64,000 nt of DNA from JAAYZK01 sp964535025 (lineage in GTDB: Bacteria > Planctomycetota > Phycisphaerae > SM23-33 > FEN-1343), in NCBI GenBank assembly GCA_964535025.1, contig CAZHRW010000149.1, positions 1 to 64,000 of the forward strand. The letters run 5' to 3'. Shown here in pieces: positions 62,125 through 64,000 of the stretch. Each line of letters starts with the position of its first letter. Positions within the stretch are counted from its first letter, which is position 1. Made by a program: the position numbers and the translations under genes. The notes beneath the pieces were generated by a model. That model did no database searches. It was given only the letters and a program-made list of their open reading frames with translations, and had not been told where the DNA came from.

Positions 62125-63606
62125 ATGAGGCATACCCTGTTGCTTTCACGCCAGGCGCACCGGAGAGCCCCGCAGGTGGAGCAGACCTACGCCGGACAGA
62201 CCATTCACCTGATCGGCATCGGCGGCACCGGCATGCGCGCCCTGGCCGACATGCTCATCCAGCGCGGGGCGGTCGTCTCCGGCAGCGACCTGGCCGGCGG
62301 GGCCGCGGTCGAACGGCTCCGCGACGCCGGGGCGACGATCCACCTGGGCCACCAGGGCGAGTATGTTCCCGACGGCTGCGACCGGGTGGTCTACTCGGCC
62401 GCCGTCCACGAGGCCAATCCCGAGCTGCTCGCCGCCCGGGCCGCGGGCGTGCGGTGCGTCAAGTACAGCCGGATGCTCGGCGAGCTGATGGCCGCCCAGT
62501 GCGGCGTGGCGGTCGCGGGCACGCACGGCAAGAGCACCACGACGGCGATGGTCGCCCACGCCCTCGTCGCCGCCGGGCTCGACCCGAGCTTCATCGTCGG
62601 CGCCACGGTGCCCCAGCTCGGCGGGCCGTGCCGCGTCGGACAGGGGCGGTTCTTCGTCGCCGAGGCCTGCGAGTACGACCGCAGCTTCCTGAACCTGCGG
62701 CCCACGCTGGCGGCGGTGCTGAACATCGAGGAGGACCACCTGGACTGCTACGGGGACCTCGACGCGATCATCGAGGCCTTCCGCAGCTTCCTGGCCGCCG
62801 TGAGCGTCGACGGGATCGCCGTGGTCAACGGCGAGGACCGCAACGTCGCCGCCGCCGCCCGGTCGGCCGTCTGCGAGGTGCAGACGTTCGGCCTGCGGGA
62901 CGGGTGCATGTGGCGGGCGGTGAACGTCGAAGCCGAAACGGGGCTCTACCGCTTCGACGTGAGCTTCACCGGGCGGGAGTTCACCCGCATCGAGCTCCGC
63001 CAGCCGGGGCTGCACAACGTCTACAACGCCCTGGCCGCCTGCGCCATCGGCCACCACGCCGGGCTGGCGCCGCGGCAGATCGCCGACGCGCTGGGCAGTT
63101 TCGCCGGCACCTACCGGCGGATGACCGTCAAGGGCCGCGCCGGCGGCGTGACGGTGGTCGACGACTACGCCCACCATCCCACCGAGATCCAGGTGACCCT
63201 GCGGGCCCTGCGCGACCGCTACGGGCCGCGGCGGCTGGTGTGCGTCTTCCAGCCGCACCAGCACTCGCGAACGCGGTTCCTGCTGAACGATTTCGCCCGC
63301 AGCTTCTCGGCCGCCGACGAGGTGGTCGTGCCGGATATCTATTTCGTTCGCGACAGCGTCCGGGAGAAAGACTATATTTGCTCGGAGGACCTGGCCTCGC
63401 AGATCCGCCTGCAGGGCGGACGGGCCGGGTACCTCAAGACATTCGCGCAGATCGCCGACCACCTGGTCGCCACGTTGACCGCCGGCGACCTGCTGGTGAC
63501 GATGGGCGCGGGCAACGTGTGGGAAATCGCCGATACGGTCCTCGATCGTCTCGGCGACCGGCAGGCTGAAAGGCCGTCGGACGAGCGGCGGAGCCCCATC
63601 GCATGA
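62125..63606 (+). CDS. murC: UDP-N-acetylmuramate--L-alanine ligase
   Basis: 493 residues from ATG 62125 with GAAGGAG upstream; the frame is open from 62089. The N-terminal Rossmann motif is IGIGGTGMRALADML and the ATP loop is VAGTHGKSTTTAMV. The third domain has VTVVDDYAHHPTEIQVTL and FQPHQHSRTRFL. The enzyme adds L-Ala to UDP-MurNAc in peptidoglycan synthesis. It overlaps murB by four bases (ATGA), the normal mur cluster arrangement. Confidence 0.95.
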   Translation: MRHTLLLSRQAHRRAPQVEQTYAGQTIHLIGIGGTGMRALADMLIQRGAVVSGSDLAGGAAVERLRDAGATIHLGHQGEYVPDGCDRVVYSAAVHEANPELLAARAAGVRCVKYSRMLGELMAAQCGVAVAGTHGKSTTTAMVAHALVAAGLDPSFIVGATVPQLGGPCRVGQGRFFVAEACEYDRSFLNLRPTLAAVLNIEEDHLDCYGDLDAIIEAFRSFLAAVSVDGIAVVNGEDRNVAAAARSAVCEVQTFGLRDGCMWRAVNVEAETGLYRFDVSFTGREFTRIELRQPGLHNVYNALAACAIGHHAGLAPRQIADALGSFAGTYRRMTVKGRAGGVTVVDDYAHHPTEIQVTLRALRDRYGPRRLVCVFQPHQHSRTRFLLNDFARSFSAADEVVVPDIYFVRDSVREKDYICSEDLASQIRLQGGRAGYLKTFAQIADHLVATLTAGDLLVTMGAGNVWEIADTVLDRLGDRQAERPSDERRSPIA

Positions 63607-64000
63607 CGGACACCCGATCCAGGCAGTTGTTCGCAGGGCTGGACTCGATCGTCAGGACCGGCGTGTCGCTGGCCGAGCGCACGTGGTTTCACATCGGCGG
63701 GCCGGCCGAGTATTTCATCGAGCCGACCGACGCGGATCAGCTCCGCGAGGTCCTGCGCCGCTGCCGTGACAGCGAGGTGCCCCTCCATGTGCTGGGCGGG
63801 GGGGCCAACCTGCTGATCGACGACGGCGGCGTGAAGGGCGCCGTCGTGCACCTGTCGGCGGAGGCGTTCTCCGGCGTGCGGTTCGCCGACGGGGTGCTGA
63901 CCGTCGGCGCCGGGCGGGACCTGCCCAAGCTCGTGCTGCACTGCGTCCGCCAGGGCTGGGCGGGGCTGGAGTGCCTGACGGGCATCCCCGGCACGATCGG
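63603..64000 (+). CDS. murB: UDP-N-acetylenolpyruvoylglucosamine reductase, N-terminal part
   Basis: 132 complete codons up to the window edge; the C-terminus is missing. The FAD-binding region has TWFHIGGPAEYFIEP, then VPLHVLGGGANLLIDDGG and GLECLTGIPGTIG, which match MurB. The enzyme reduces UDP-GlcNAc-enolpyruvate to UDP-MurNAc. It starts in the overlap with murC. Downstream members of the mur/dcw cluster probably continue beyond the window. Confidence 0.93.
   Translation, partial: MTDTRSRQLFAGLDSIVRTGVSLAERTWFHIGGPAEYFIEPTDADQLREVLRRCRDSEVPLHVLGGGANLLIDDGGVKGAVVHLSAEAFSGVRFADGVLTVGAGRDLPKLVLHCVRQGWAGLECLTGIPGTI

Overview
The window is GC-rich chromosomal DNA from a Gram-negative bacterium. 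It fits a member of the Planctomycetes, most likely a Phycisphaerae-like lineage, although no rRNA gene is present to prove this. The clues are a dockerin-bearing secreted enzyme beside a PEP-CTERM protein, a formylglycine-type sulfatase, a membrane protein with the zinc-ribbon start common in planctomycetes, a four-helix-bundle suffix-type protein, proline/threonine-rich repeats inside a transporter, and many intergenic palindromes built from short repeated words. A Kdo transferase, MurC, MurB and MltA show that the organism makes both LPS-like lipid and peptidoglycan.

Layout. 1-8049 (minus) is a type IV pilus/type II secretion cluster read in the order pilM, pilN, pilO, a PilP-position protein, pilB, pilT, pilC, a pilin and a PilX-like protein cut by the window edge. 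8330-15242 holds hemW, an FHA protein, an LTA-synthase-like sulfatase, a sigma-70 factor, ribosomal protein L21 and an M20 dipeptidase. 15376-20874 (plus) carries rmuC, waaA, proB and an FHA-GAF histidine kinase. 20893-24794 (minus) holds two small lipoprotein genes and the pair ahbD/ahbC of the siroheme-dependent heme pathway. 25019-31588 is mixed housekeeping and transport (MltA, DMT exporter, ACT protein, sulfatase). 31868-36124 looks accessory: a HicB-like protein with no HicA, an orphan N6-adenine methyltransferase, a dockerin-type deacetylase and a PEP-CTERM protein.

36195-43927 (minus) is a complete N-ATPase operon, atpD-C-Q-R-B-E-F-A-G, headed by a DksA/TraR-like gene. It has no separate delta gene (delta appears fused to subunit b), a 70-bp tandem repeat between beta and epsilon, and a strong stem-loop directly after the c-subunit gene. 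44219-49591 contains a DUF2267 protein, MarC, a DUF2961/GH172 enzyme, the four-helix-bundle gene with its 9-bp repeats, a repeat-rich intergenic stretch with a possible 52-residue protein, and a nucleoside hydrolase. 49685-55536 groups RNA and translation quality-control genes: YlbF family, RNase R, a cytidylate-kinase-like protein, peptide deformylase and SmpB. 55699-64000 has an FAD oxidoreductase with an NSS transporter, folC, a DUF6159-like membrane protein, murC and the start of murB.

No tRNA, rRNA, CRISPR array, transposase or phage gene was recognised. The most unusual signals are the N-ATPase operon architecture, the 9-bp repeat family shared between a coding tail and its upstream DNA, and the repeat-rich stretch at 47.6-48.4 kb.
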